A program made the translations under genes and the position numbers. A stretch of DNA of 64,000 nucleotides. Source: Numida meleagris (lineage: Eukaryota > Chordata > Aves > Galliformes > Numididae). The stretch is from assembly GCF_002078875.1 (NCBI RefSeq), contig NC_034414.1:19518895-19582894 (forward strand), given 5' to 3'. The notes under the pieces are model-generated. The model was not told where the DNA came from, searched no databases, and saw only the letters and a list, made by a program, of their open reading frames with translations. The first letter of the stretch is position 1, and the number at the start of each line of letters is the position of its first letter. Of the stretch, positions 1 to 12,200 are shown one piece after another.

Positions 1-2581
1 GTTTCACATGTGGCATTGTTTTGACAGTTCCTTACCCACCGGTGGAGTTTTTTTTGAAGGTGAAGTGACACATGTGTCACGTTTCTAGGTGCACTGACTG
101 TGACACTGAAACTGTGGTGTCTGTAACCTGCCGCTCTATTCCAGCAGCTGATGGGGGTCGTATTTCAAGAGAAGGAGCTGTTATTCTTCTGAAATAGGTG
201 TGAGTCAGAGTTTACTGTTCCCATTCCACAGCAGAACTCGCATAGGTCTGTTGGCAACTTTCCTGTTTGGTAAAAAGGTTAGTGCTACATCCTTACTTAG
301 AAGAGCTTTGACGATAAATTTATTGTATGGCAAAGGAAATCCTATAAACAAACTGCTTGCTGGGTAACAAAATCTGATATCTGTTCTTGGTATTTCCGTT
401 CAGTTCAGTAGAGTAGAAGCACAGCGTTTATTTAAAGTGGCTGTCAGAAATATCAGGGACTTGATGGCTTTTTTGGGGCATTGTTTCTGAGTTTGTGCTT
501 TTTGAGGCCTAAAACATTCTTAAATGCTTTGGCTTGATCTAAGCTTTTCGTTATGGATGCACGGAGATCTTGGTGAATGTTTTCAGGCAGATACAGCAGT
601 AAGTCTGCCAGGAGCCGAGCTTGGGCCTCTCTGCGGAGGAGGTGCCGCAGTCCTTGGAAGCGCATCAGTTACTGCGTTGTCTGGGGAGCACCGCAGTGCT
701 CAGAGCGGGGAAGGCAGCTCCCTACTTGGGGCAAGTCTAGACCCCACGTCTGTTCTTTGCTGGCACCTCGCCCAGGCCTGGAGGAGGCCTTGCTGAAGTG
801 TTGACAGCGAAGTTTCATTCTGAGTAGGTGCAGCTTCTGTGTGGAAGTGGAGCAGGCGGGGGGAGAGATGCGGGCAGGAGGGTTAGACAAGAAGGTGGCA
901 AAGAGCAGCAGCACAAATGAGAATGGCACCTTTTTCAGATGGTATTGCCTCAACGTACTGCTGCCTAAGTGCTTAGATTTTGAGAGAACTGAAACCTTGG
1001 TAATTCCTAGTTGTCATATGATGCTTGCAGTACCATCGTTTTGCAGCAGAGAATTAGTTTTAGCCATGAAATTTAGACGTTGTGGTTTTTTTTCCCTTTT
1101 CTGAGGACTGTAGAAAAGGAGTTATGGTCTGCTCTTTAAGCTTTTGGACACTTCTTCACAAGCTTAAGAACATGGCATATTGGCCATGCCTTGATGCTGC
1201 AGAGAATGTCCGTATCACTCTTTCGTATCTTGGTCTGTTAAGGGCAAGCCTTAGTTTGTAGTGCAGGGGCAAGCTTTCTCCCATTGCAGGCAGCTGTGTT
1301 ATTGGAGCACTGCAGGCTGTTGCCTGAAAGGAGGCTGCGCAGTGTTGGCAACTTCTGTCCAGCTGTTGGGAGTGGTGGTTTTGGCTTGGCCATCACTTAT
1401 CAGATACAGGTCAGTGATACAAAGACTGATCTGTATGTGTCGAAGCACTGGCTTAAGGAAAAAACCCAACTCACCCCACACTTGTTGGCTGAACATAAAG
1501 CTGCAGAACTTCGCAGTGATGCTTTGAGGCAGCAGTAGCCCAGAGGCTCTTACTGACTGTATCTGCTCAGTGTTTCCTTCCAGGGCTGGCCACGGACAAA
1601 TTGTTTTCCAGCAGCTCAGGGCAAATTTCTGTTAAGGTAGCTGCTCCGTGCTTGTGGACTCTTAAGCATCCCAGGAGGGTCAGGCATTTGCCGGGAAGAA
1701 AAATTGAGAGGAAACTTATCGTTTGGGGCAAAAATAGGCATAAAAATACTTCCCAAAGCTGTCCTGTCGTGCATCTTTTGAAACAGTGATGTGAAACTTG
1801 GCAGTGCTGCCTTTGTTGTAAGGGCACGGCAGTGACATCCCCATCCTTATACAGGAAGGTTTTCATTTCTGGTTTTTGGGAGAATGTGAACTTGGAGCGT
1901 GTTGCCTCAGCCTAGGCAGAAAGGTGAGAGATGGAACTTTTCTCTTGTCCTCTGCCTTGTTTTGCAGCTTCCTACAGCATGACGACTTGAGATTCCATTC
2001 ATGATGCTGCTCCTGCGTTTTGGACCTGTAGTTGAATCTGTTTGCTTATTACAATAATTGCAATTATCTTCCTTCCCTGAAATTTACATTTCTGCAATGC
2101 CTGCGTTCCAAAAACAATACACAGATGTGGAAGCACAGTAGATGAAAATCACTGGCTAGCGCTGTTACAACTTTAAAGGCAAATTTATAGATTGCCTTCT
2201 TACTCTGTTTTCTTCATCTCCAGTTTCCTCCTGCTAAACCCTCTCCACATGGCAGACTTGGTAACATACTGGTTGCCTTCCTTGCCTGGACAGGTTTGTG
2301 CTGGGATGCTAGGCTGACACCAAGCATCACTATATTTAGAACTTCATTGAAAAGCCAGTGTCAATTAGTCCGTGTGCTACTTAGTTCCTGGCCCTCCGGT
2401 TGCAATAAATAAGTAAAAATCTGCAAGCTACATACCAGTCTGACAGAAGCATGGGAGTATGTAGCTGAGTTCTTGTGGCCTCACCTATTTTACTTGCGTT
2501 TAGACCGTATGAAGGAGAGACTTTTTTTTTTTTTTTTTGAATACCCTGTAAACTTGTTTTTCTTTGTTGTTGTTGTTGCAG
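1..2581 (+). other. LDLRAD3: LDLRAD3 intron upstream of the first LDLa exon (3' part)
   Basis: This is inferred to be the 3' end of the intron that precedes the first LDLa exon. I see no signal-peptide exon here and no recognisable repeat apart from a 17-base T run at 2522-2538. The intron closes with a pyrimidine-rich tract of T runs and TTG repeats and the acceptor AG at 2580-2581. Small open frames in this stretch overlap each other on both strands and show no family resemblance, so none is called as a gene. Confidence 0.75.
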
Positions 2582-2728
2582 ATAGCCAGCTGCTGCCTGG
2601 GAATAATTTCACGAATGAATGCAACATACCTGGAAACTTCATGTGCAGCAATGGGCGCTGTATCCCAGGGGCCTGGCAGTGTGATGGGCTGCCAGATTGC
2701 TTTGATGACAGCGATGAGAAGGAATGCC
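2582..2728 (+). CDS. LDLRAD3: LDLRAD3 exon encoding the first LDLa module
   Basis: This internal exon has 147 bases (49 codons). It encodes the start of the mature ectodomain and the first LDL-receptor class A repeat. The repeat spans about 2620-2727. It has six cysteines and ends in the typical calcium-binding cluster (CDGLPDC followed by an acidic SDE motif). Just before it is an N-glycosylation sequon, NFT, with the Asn codon at 2605-2607. The acceptor AG is at 2580-2581 and the donor is gtaagt from 2729. Both boundaries interrupt a codon after its first base (phase 1), so the split codon reads CCG (Pro) when joined to the next exon. The protein sequence matches my knowledge of vertebrate LDLRAD3 very closely. 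LDLRAD3 is a type I plasma-membrane protein; in mammals it affects APP processing and binds Nedd4-family ubiquitin ligases. In mammals this first repeat is also the known docking site of Venezuelan equine encephalitis virus; nothing in this window tests that for the bird protein. The open frame runs upstream through the intron to an ATG at 2473, which is not the true start. Confidence 0.95.
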
Positions 2729-5030
2729 GTAAGTGACCATCGCTATGACCTTGCTGTGCCTGTTACCACAGGGCTTGTCTAGGTAGCATTAGCGGTGTGT
2801 TCTGTAGTATACACTGTTTAAGTAATGAAGCTACTGCCAGTTTCTTGATGTCTCTATTGTTAGATAGGTCCCTTCCTATTATTTCACATCTATAAGGTTC
2901 TTCAAATTGGCCGATTATAATTCAGTACTTGGTAGCAGGTGCCTAAACCCCTGTGGCACAGACAGATAAAGTGAGACAGGCTTGACCTGTGGCTGTTCCA
3001 GTGCGAGAGTGATGCTCTGTGTGCTTGCAGGGATTCTGTGTACCCTGACTCACATGCAGGCCTCTGTAATAAAAGCCTTAGCATCTCCGCCATCTTGAGA
3101 CTAGTCCCTTTTGTTTCAACGTTCTTAACTGTATCTTGTTACTTGTGTTCCTCATCTGCCAAATTGTAATTCTTAGCCCTTTGAAATGTAAACAGTAACT
3201 TTCTGGAAAAGAAACAATGAATTGGTGAATAATGTTTACATGTCTTAATCCTCCCTACAGCACTCCAGTTCTACTGAGTTTACCAATGTTGATCTCCTTC
3301 TCCTTTGTGATGTCGTGCCTTTGTTAGCATTAATTAAGTTAATGTTATCCAACCTTTAGTTAACACAAAACTTTCTAGGCTACATAGTATACACAGGCAG
3401 CAATATTATGCTACGGCAAAATATCGTGAGAGCATGTTTAGGAGGGAACAAGTCCACAAACTTCACGTTCTTCTGAAGTGTCTGAGAACTTTGTGATAAC
3501 TGAGTGCTTTTTGCCCAGCAAATGTTTCTCTTATATAAAGTGCTTGATAGAAGTTTTATTCATCTCAAACCTCTTTATGGGAACCTTACCTTTCCCAGGA
3601 CACTTCAAGGACATTATTAACCTCACTTGTGGAGTAGAATAAAGAATAGAAGAATATCTTCTTAAATTCAGTGACTAGAAGTTGTGTGTTTTGTTAAATG
3701 CTTGTTTCTTTATGCCTCATCTTTAATCCCAGTTTTTCATCCCTTTTAAAATAAGGGCGCTTTGCTAACTGTGCTGTGGAAATCAAGTGCTTAGTTCTGC
3801 TTTAAGCCAGGGAACTTTTTTCTGCTTCTAAAGCCTTAAATGTATCTGTATAAAATATCTGAGCTGTTGATGTCTTTATAAAGCATCAGGCTTGTGTTGC
3901 AGTACTGGAGACAACTTAATTTGTTAGTGTTGTTGTAAAGATTGATCAGTTGTGCTCATCTGTTTAAGTCCTGGCAGAATTGCTGTTGGTGGGAGCTTGG
4001 ACAAGAATGAAAAATGTTCAAAGTTCAATATATACTTTTCAGTCAAATGTTCTGGATGACAGGAGCTGCGTGACTCACAGGTTCCTGATTACCTAGCTCT
4101 TGACAATGCAACTGACATTTCTCTTGGTGTTCAGTCACGGCTTCTTAAAATGAGCTGAGTGAAGGTACTTCTCTGTATTTATAGGACACAAAAACAGCTT
4201 TTGTGTCTTTTCTGAGAATGTTGCCATCCTCTGCATTGCGTGAATTTCACTTCCACTTGTTAGACTAGAAAATTGTAATGAAGGTTTTCATTAATCTTAT
4301 GGACAGTTTTTCTTAATGAAGTAATGAAGACTAGGCTGGGCATTTGCTCATGAATCACTAACAGGAAGATGCATTTCTTGACTCTGTTCAACAGCTTCCT
4401 TACCAAAATCAGTTGGATCTAGTGAACTGCAGGCAATAACGAGTATAGTAGCTGACAATAAAATATAAAAAGCTGCAAAATATCAGTTCACAGAAGTTAC
4501 TCTTGTCATAACAGATTTGAAGACAACAGGGAGAGCAAGGGAATCATATCTTGTGCTGGCTGGCTGCTAACAGGTCAGATAAGCCAAAACAGAATGGAAA
4601 TAGCGCACATTTGAATCTCCAGCAAGAAATTAATATTCATGCAAACAAGGTTCTTTGACATGTCCAGAGAGCTTCAAGCTGCCTATTTTGTGTCTCCCCT
4701 CTCTTCATTTTAGTAGACCACTTTTAAGTCTCTATGCTTCTAGTGGTCCAACCACCGCATTTGCACTCCATGCAGTTGCATGAGGTGCGTGTGTGTGTTT
4801 GCTTTTTCCTGTTGAGGACAATGTCAGTGATGACAAGGCTCACAAAATATGATTCTTATCATCAGGGCCCCCCTCTGGCAGGTATGGTAAAGGGATAAGA
4901 ACTGTCCCTGAGAGGGGAGAGGATTGTGCAGAAGGCTGGAAAGGCTTTGTGATGTTAGTTGTTGGTTTATGTCTAAGCACATGAACTTGCTAACAGATTG
5001 AGGGACAATTCAATTATTTATACGTAGGTT

Positions 5031-5551
5031 GCTCTGATAGTAGTGCCTCCTATTAAGTTCCACGCAAACCACAGCTGATAGAAAAAGCACAATAACACTA
5101 TTTGATAAGGCAAATTCTCAGCTACAGAGCACTGTTTTCCAGCATGGTCACCACCATTAGCTCTGCATTTTTGCCAGTGTTGAACGAGAGCCTGCATGCT
5201 GTGCTCATAAAAACCTGCACCAGTGGAGGTGACCCACTGTCACCACTGCTGAAATGCACCACCCACTGCCTCTCTGTGCTCACATCCACTGGTCTGCTTA
5301 AACGTTCAGCAAGCCTTAATGAAGATCAGTGGGTGCCATTTTTTCTGCATGGAGGGATTCAGTGCCACACCTTTGCTTCTTCTGCACTTCCATGTCAGAT
5401 GCCATTTTGTCAGACTGCCCCTCTGCTGCCATCTGTCACTTGGCAACAAAATGTAATGGAATATCGGTGACAAGGTTTGGGCTCTACTGCCATACCACCA
5501 ACATCTGACATCATGGGCCAGTATAATGAAATAGGAAGCATTACTTTCAGA
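5031..5551 (-). mobile_element. Internally deleted mariner-like element with both inverted ends
   Basis: The left end (5031-5055) and right end (about 5528-5551) are inverted copies of gctctga(a/t)agta(a/g)tgc(c/t)tcctatt. This is a terminal inverted repeat of about 24 bases with a few mismatches. The interior, read on the minus strand, matches the other two mariner fragments in this window (41333-41560 and 47958-48270), which encode pieces of a mariner N-terminal helix-turn-helix region. At about 520 bp it is far shorter than a full mariner of about 1.3 kb, so it is a non-autonomous deletion derivative. The family is probably the galliform Mariner1_GG/Galluhop group, named from memory. I could not identify a clean TA target duplication. 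Long open frames across it (5102-5470 plus strand, 5306-5581 minus strand) are by-products. Confidence 0.8.
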
Positions 5552-5875
5552 GCTCCCGTGTATATTTGTGGGTAAAGACACATAGTGTATGCAGCTAAAA
5601 AAAAAAGTTTGTTTTGCTCTTTTGATTAATTTTGAAAATGGGCCTACTCTTCTGAGGTACTGTTATATCTGTCACCAGCCAGTTGTTTACATCAGGAAGT
5701 GATGGAAATTTGGATTGGCTTAACAACCCTGAAATGGTGGTAGAGTTTCTAGGTCAGATCCAAGGCATGGAAAAGCAGCCCTAGCATTTTGTCTGGAAAG
5801 AGTGAAGGAGGAGGAAAAGTCACTTACCTGCCTCCTCCAGCTTGTGTCAGTCTGTGGAAACAAGCTCATGGATTA

Positions 5876-6062
5876 ACTGAGGCTGTAAAGGACTTTGGAT
5901 GTCATTTGGTCCAGCTGCCTGCTTAAAGCAGGACGAGCTTGGATCAGTGTTGCTCAGAACCTCGTCTGGTGAAGCGTTGAGTACCTCCAAGGATGGATTG
6001 CTCACAGCCTCACTGAGCACCTGCTCCAGTGTTTGAATATCCACTGTGGCTTTTTTTTTCAT
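5876..6062 (-). mobile_element. CR1 LINE 3' fragment, antisense
   Basis: Read on the plus strand it carries the hallmark antisense CR1 3' text: a block like ggactttggatgtcatttgg, then ccagctgcctgcttaaagca and a ctcagaacctcgtc block. About 190 bases remain of the element's 3' region. The match to CR1 is from memory of the consensus. It is diverged, with no intact ORF and no clear terminal octamer repeat, which suggests an older CR1 subfamily. Confidence 0.75.
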
Positions 6063-6365
6063 AATACATGATCGCTTTCCAGTGATTGAAGCTGAACCAA
6101 ACAGCTTTTAAAGATGTGCAGTGTAATTAACGTCTGGGTCTGTTCACCTTACTGTGTGGGAGAAAGGGATGTAGGAGCCCAGAAACTGATCCTCTTGGGT
6201 GCAGAAACAGCAGTGGAAAAGTGAGAGCAGCTGACACTCCAGATGTGCGTATATCACATCTGGTTGTGTCGCTGCACCAGCAGCACTGTTTTTCTGGTGT
6301 CAGGTTCTGTAAGGGAGGGCAGCTGTGCTTGGAAGTGTCGTTAGAGCATTACAAGGCTTGAGGAG

Positions 6366-6397
6366 TGTGTGTGGGGTGTGTATGTATGTGTGTAGGT
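6366..6397. repeat. Degenerate TG-rich simple repeat
   Basis: A short run of TG dinucleotides is broken by GGG and by TATG units. It is too imperfect to be a highly variable microsatellite. It lies in intron sequence with no other feature nearby. Confidence 0.6.
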
Positions 6398-8238
6398 ATA
6401 AAAGCGTTTTTTATTTATTGTTTTTGGCTAGGCTTTGTTACCTTTCTCCTTTCAGAACAAGGCTCTGCTTACTAAAGCTTACCTTGCAGCAAAATCGGTG
6501 TCCTTTGTTTTCTGCTGTGATGTTGCTTCGCGTTAGCTGAGCTGTTGAGAGTGGAGACAAAGCTGTATGAGTTACTTTAGCAGCATGAGATGGCTGAGTT
6601 CCCAGTGTGTTACTACCCTAAGCCGTGCTGTAAGCAGCTTTGTCTGCAATTCCTCATCGACTAACTAGTTCACATTTAAAGGCTTTCACCTTGCCTTGAA
6701 GTGTTTTGTGTGATTACTGGATTCAGATGGTGCTGCAGACTGGTATCTTTGTGAAGGCAGTGTGCCTTGTTTTGGCACGCCCACAGAGGAAGTTTTGCAC
6801 ATGTGCCATCAGGTGCAGTCTTTCCCTTTTGGATTGCCCTATGGTTGAATGTGGATGTCCCATAATATCCAATGAGTTCTGTTACTGTACATTTCATTCT
6901 CTCTGTTACCCTTCAAAAATGAAAAATTGCAGCTCAGATGTTCTGCTTTTTGTTTTCTGCTGCCCATGTGTGAAAAGCTGTGAGGAGCCCATGTGTGGTG
7001 GTCTGGCTGTGAAGAGGAAGTGAGATGCAAGAGCAGAATGATCCACACGTTGCCCATTCATGTCTCCTTTTTCCTCCGTTCCTTTTTTCCTTTTTCTGTC
7101 TTCTGCTTTGGAGGGCCTTCTCTGTTAACCACATCACTTTGCTTGTGACATTTTTCTTCATCTTCTGCATCTGCCAGAATTCATGCCATCTGTTGCGTTC
7201 CTGGCTTCCTCTCTGCCCTGACCTGTGAGCGATTTAACACTTCCCATGCCAGCTGTCTGTATGCTGTTTGGCACACAGAGCGTTTGCTGTACTCTCACCT
7301 TATGTCATGGTGATGCAGCAACAGAAAGATGTCATCTGAGCAGGAGAGCAGAGAAGAAGTGTAAGAGAGAGGGAAGAGGCTGACCCTGGGACTTCCACTG
7401 CTGCAGGTGAGAAGTGCTTCTCCTTGAAGCAGAGCATCTCTTTGGCTTTTCTTCCAAACCACTAACTGAGCTTGGAAAGTAATTAATTGACCGTGGCACT
7501 GTGAATGTTTTGTGAGTATTTCTCATTCTCAGTAGTGCAAGTAACCTGCTATCTTCAGTGCATCTCCCAAAATGGAGAACATTTTTGTAGCTCATTCCCT
7601 CTGGCTCTGCTGATTCTCATCTGTTGGATTGTTAATCAGCCTGTGAACTCAAGTATGGGTCATGCACTTCGCTTTTGAACACTTGTGGGCTTTTAACTAC
7701 TGCTCCTACTGGTCTTCAGCTCTGTAGATGATTTATAATGGTAGTCGAGGCTCCTCTTGAGAAGTGCAGAGCCTTTACCAGTGTGACTTTCCTGCGGAGC
7801 CTGCAGTTGTTAATTGTGTGGCTCCTGGGTCCTGCTCTGGTTATATAGCAGGCATACCTATACATGGGGTGCGTGTTGCTTACACCCAGGACGGTGGAAG
7901 CAGCATGCTGTCAGCCACTCTGCATTCTCAGTCTGTTAGCGGGTGTAGAAGATCCAAAATAGCACAAAAGAGAGAGAAATATGTTAGGATGTTTCAAAAC
8001 ATTTTGAGGTAAACAGGTTATCTTTAATACTGACCTTTATACCTACCTGCTGACATGTTGCATTAGGGCCAAGACCTGCATACCACTGGAAGGATTCTGT
8101 CCTGGAGATTTAAGAGTACAATAATGTTCTTAGTTAAGCTCCTAATGTACTCTGTCATCTTTGTTTCCTCTTTTCTTTGTGCTTTTGTACATCTTTGTAT
8201 TAGATTATTGCAGAAAGAACGTGTGCACTGAAAATGGC

Positions 8239-8314
8239 TTTTGTCAGCTAATGAGCAACAGCAAGTGGAGAGATGGCATGTTGCTGCCTTTGTCAGCTAA
8301 CGAGCAGCAGATGG
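8239..8314. repeat. Short local duplication in intron
   Basis: The motif tttgtcagctaatgagcaac at about 8240 recurs as tttgtcagctaacgagcagc at about 8289. There are two differences over the first 20 bases and the copies lie 49 bases apart. It is a small imperfect tandem duplication without visible function. Confidence 0.6.
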
Positions 8315-10135
8315 TGCAGATTCAGAGCATGGCACATCATCCGTGCTAAGTGCCTGGCATGACAGCAGCCAGAACGAGAGAGGTACCAAATACCCAGAAG
8401 CCTAGATTTTTCCCTCATCACTCTACTGAGAGCCATTTCCTACAAGTCAAGGTAGTACGTTCAGCTACGAACCAGTAGCGGCACACAGTGAATGCAGTGA
8501 CTGACTTTGTTAGTCCAGGGGCATAGGCTGTGGGCTAGAAAAAAATCTTTCCCAAGGATAGCCTTGGGGCAGTGTGTTGTTGTTGTAGGAGCTTACGTAT
8601 CTTGTGTTTCTGTTGCCAGCCACTACTGTTTCTCATTCAATCCAAATATGAAGGGAAAGCAGGTTTTTCACTCAGTAATAAAGGCAATGTATCGGGGAAT
8701 GGCTGAGCAACAGGGCGTCAGTGGTGCTTGTAAGAATGTGCTCCCAGCACACAGATCTGCACAGAATAGCAAGAGCTGGCCTCTGTAGGAAAATCTGGAG
8801 CTGCGTTAATAAAATCATTGGCTTATCACCAGCAGTTCAGCAGCAACAGATCTTGCTCTGATTGTCCTTCAGTCAGTTAGAGTCTTCATATGCAAGTCTT
8901 CTCCGTGGGGGAGAATTTCTTCTTTAAATGAAGTGCATCGTGAGAACGGTGAATTTTAACTAGCATTGCCCTGCAGGCATTGAAGCCAGCTGCCAAGCGA
9001 GCTTCCGCTGAGGGTCGGCTTAGTTTCTCACCTGATTGCAGAATACCTGGCTCTTCAGACAGGTGCTTGCAGGAACTCCTTGCAGTCAGGATGGAGGGCT
9101 TTATGTTCGCACTTGTGGGTTGCACTCAGCAGGGTGTGGTCAGCCAAACTTCTCTGGAGCCCTATACTAGCAGACTAACTCTCATACCTCTGAAAGCTGC
9201 AACTCACATTAGGACAATCTGGGAATTCAGTCTGGGTGCCTAGTAGATCTGGTGGGAGCCCTTCTGGCTCTGCATCAGGGAGCTGGTGCTTTTAGGGCAT
9301 GTGCTGAAGCCAGGGCCCTGGTGTCTTTCCACTTGTTGGTGACAAATAGGCCTGGCAGCTCCTAGACGTGGCAGGCTGCATGCTGTAGTACAAAGATGAA
9401 GCTTGAGAAAACTTGAATTTTTATCTTTAGTCCAGTTCCTTTGAAAAAAGAAGAAAAGTGGATTTGGGGGAAATGGTTTTTGAGCAGTGTTGAGCAGTTT
9501 TGTAGCAGGAATGTTTTCTTGACCTATTTGTGTTTTTGTGGCTGTAGCCACACTTCTGTTATTCTTGTAAGTGTTTTTAAATCTCTGGCAGGCTAGTAGC
9601 ATAGTACGTGGGATAGCACTGCAGTTACTTGTTCACTGCTGATATGTTGGCGTATTAATTCTTTATTTCTTCTTTCCTTGTGTGTCTCTTAACCATGTTC
9701 TTGCTTTTCCCATGTAGAATTTGAGTTGTATGTTTGTATCTAATAAAAATGCCCTGTTTTTTTCACATTCTTCTCTCTGTCTTCTCTGTATTGGATATGT
9801 TTTTGGTTCCATGAATTCTGTCTAAATGCACAGAGCTTTTTATATAAATGTTTGACAGTCTCAGATGACTTTATTAATCTTCTGCTGTTGTCAGGAGGTG
9901 GAGTGAGGGGGTGGGATGTATGGCACAGCTAAACTTGCGTCATTCATACGTGTTTGTATCTGCATGCTTGCACTTGTTCCTCATCAACCTTGCATTGATG
10001 GGGAATTAGACTGGATTAGCAATGTATTGTAGTTTGAATATACTGTCCACTGTAACCATTTTTAAGTTTCCCCAAGGTTTCCTGTACATTTTTGTTCTGT
10101 CTCCCATTTAAAAACCACCTACGAGATAAATGTTT

Positions 10136-10155
10136 ACTGCTCCCTCTGGTGTTCA
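10136..10155 (-). promoter_or_regulatory. CTCF-like motif (candidate only)
   Basis: The sequence tccctctggtgt at 10141-10152 matches about 10 of 12 positions of the reverse CTCF core (gcc-c/a-c/t-ctrstgg). It lies in a stretch free of recognisable repeats. A single motif match in 64 kb can easily arise by chance, so this is a candidate and not a called site. Confidence 0.2.
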
Positions 10156-11552
10156 CTTCCAAAAGGTTTTACTGCGCAGCGTGTTTGGGAGGGGAGTTTC
10201 TGCAGGAAGGTGTTTGTAACGAACAATTACACACAGTTGTGGATGAGATATAAAAAGTCTTTCCATAAAGAAGTTAAATAAAACCCGCACTCCACAATTA
10301 ACAGCCTGGCTTTCCTAGAGTATGCGCTGAATCTGTTCCCGTGCTCTAAAACCTTTTCAACTGGAAAACTGAAACTCTTGCAGAACAAAGGCAAGTTCAT
10401 TCAATTTTCATCTTCAAACTGGTACTTCAGTTGTATGTTGACTGACTTGATTACATCCAATTTCAACAAAAAAAGTGGTAGTTTATCAGGAACTGTAGGT
10501 GTTAAAAGCTTAATGGTGTCAGAGTGATGGAAGTTTTTTTAAAAAAAGAAAAAAAGTGTACTGAACCTGATGAAGTTGTTCTGTCACTTGAGAAACCCTT
10601 GAGTGGGAGTCTGATGCAGCGGGGGCAGTAGGAGGGTAGAGAATCGAGCAGGAACTATGCCAGCGTAAAACCCATGTTGCATGCTTGGAGGCCTCAGGTA
10701 AGGACGGGCAGACTCTTTGTCCTGTATCCTTTGTTGATGTAGGGTAGATTTCAGAAGAGTGCCTTTAGATTTAGCTATTTATGTATTTACTGCTGCTCCC
10801 TGCTTAAAAAAAAAATGTTTCGTGGAGTTTGCCATTTAGATTAGGAGCATTCTTCAGCTCTGTTCTACAGGAAGATTACAGTCTAGAATTATGTTAAGGC
10901 ACATTATATATTTATGTTTTTTTCCTGCATAAATCACAAAATTAAAGGGGGAGAGATGGATTGAATGTACTAATAAGTTATCATTGTTCTCGACCCAAAT
11001 CTTTCTGGTGACAGTCTGAATTCAGATGTTTGTCTTCACCTCTCCTTAGACTGCTGTGAGAGCAGTTGAATTCACGACTTCTACATTGCTAAGAATAAGT
11101 AACCAGATCTACTAGCCGCTTTAAAAGACAGAGAGGAAAGTTCTTGTAGAGACAGCGTGTTCTGCAATCTCTGTAAGCTACTTAATGACTGCTTATTACC
11201 ATAGTACAATTATTACAGCTGCAGTTGTTTTGCTTGGGTTTAGCCACTCAGCAGAGTCAGTCTGATGAATGGCTTTCATGTACAGGAACAAAGGGCACAA
11301 AATAACTCTGGCTGCTATCCTTTTAAATACCAGGCTTTAGGGCTCAACAGTCAGAGCTCAGCACTGTGAAGAGTGGGATGCAGCCTCTTGTTATTAAGAA
11401 ATGTCTCCCCAGTTAGGAAGTAACATCAGTAAGCTCTAGGGATTGTCTAAACCAGCTGAGATCTCCTAGAAATACAGCAGCAGATCCAGACTCCCAAATA
11501 GTACTAAACCTACCCATCTGTAAAGATTATTGCCTTTACATTGTTTAATATG

Positions 11553-12200
11553 TCATAGAGTCATACAGTCTTTTGAGTTGGAAGGGACCTTCAAAGGTCA
11601 TCTAGTCCAACTCCTCTGCAATGAACAGGGACACCTACACTAGAACAGGTGCTCACAGCCCCATCCAGCATGACCTTGAATGTTTCCAAGGACAGGGCTT
11701 CCACTACCTGTCTGGGCAACCTGTGCCAGTGTCTCACCACCCTTATTATAAAAGACTTCTTCCTTATGTCCAATCTAAATCTTCCCTTTTTTAGTTTGAA
11801 ACCATTTCCCCTTGTCCTGTTACAACAGAACCTGCTAAAGTCTGTCCCCTTCTTTCTTGTAGCCCCCCTTTGGATACAGAAAAGCTGCTATCAGCTCACC
11901 TCAGAGCCTTCTCTTCTCCAGCTTTTCTTATCCTTCTTTGTGCCTCTTACCAAGTCCAGTTCCAGTTGGGCCTTGGCCTTCCTGATCCCATCCCTACAGA
12001 GTCTAGCAGTATCTCCACACTCCTCCCAGATTACCTGTCCCTACTTCCACTGCCTGTGCATTTTCTTGACCGTGCTGGTCTGATGCCTTCCTTTCATGAC
12101 TTGCTACACCTGGGGATGGAGAGTTCTTGGGCCCTAACAAAAGCTTCCTTACAGATCTGCTGGCTCTGCTCTGCTCCCTTGTTGTGAAATGTGTTTTATC
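11553..12200 (-). mobile_element. CR1 LINE, antisense, with internal deletion
   Basis: The 3' end begins at about 11553 with tcatagagtcatacagtc and the gttggaagggacct block. It continues through typical CR1 3'-region text to about 11920. The remainder, up to about 12200, read on the minus strand encodes a CR1 ORF2 stretch including TARLCRDGIRKAKAQLEL. That stretch belongs to the linker between the endonuclease and the reverse transcriptase. The whole reverse-transcriptase core is absent, so the two parts are joined by an internal deletion near 11920-11930. Frameshifts are present and the copy is dead. The 144-codon plus-strand frame at 11649-12083 is an antisense by-product. Confidence 0.85.

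Noticed and set aside
2473..2736. Open frame starting with ATG at 2473 and running into the first LDLa module
   Set aside because: The part before 2582 is intron, with a poly-T run and a proper acceptor AG at 2580-2581. A Met-Trp start here is coincidental, and its translation is low-complexity Phe and Val, not a signal peptide.
5102..5470. 122-codon plus-strand frame
   Set aside because: It lies wholly inside the short mariner element and is antisense to its transposase-derived strand.
11649..12083. 144-codon plus-strand frame
   Set aside because: It is the antisense reading of a CR1 LINE whose minus strand carries real ORF2 motifs.
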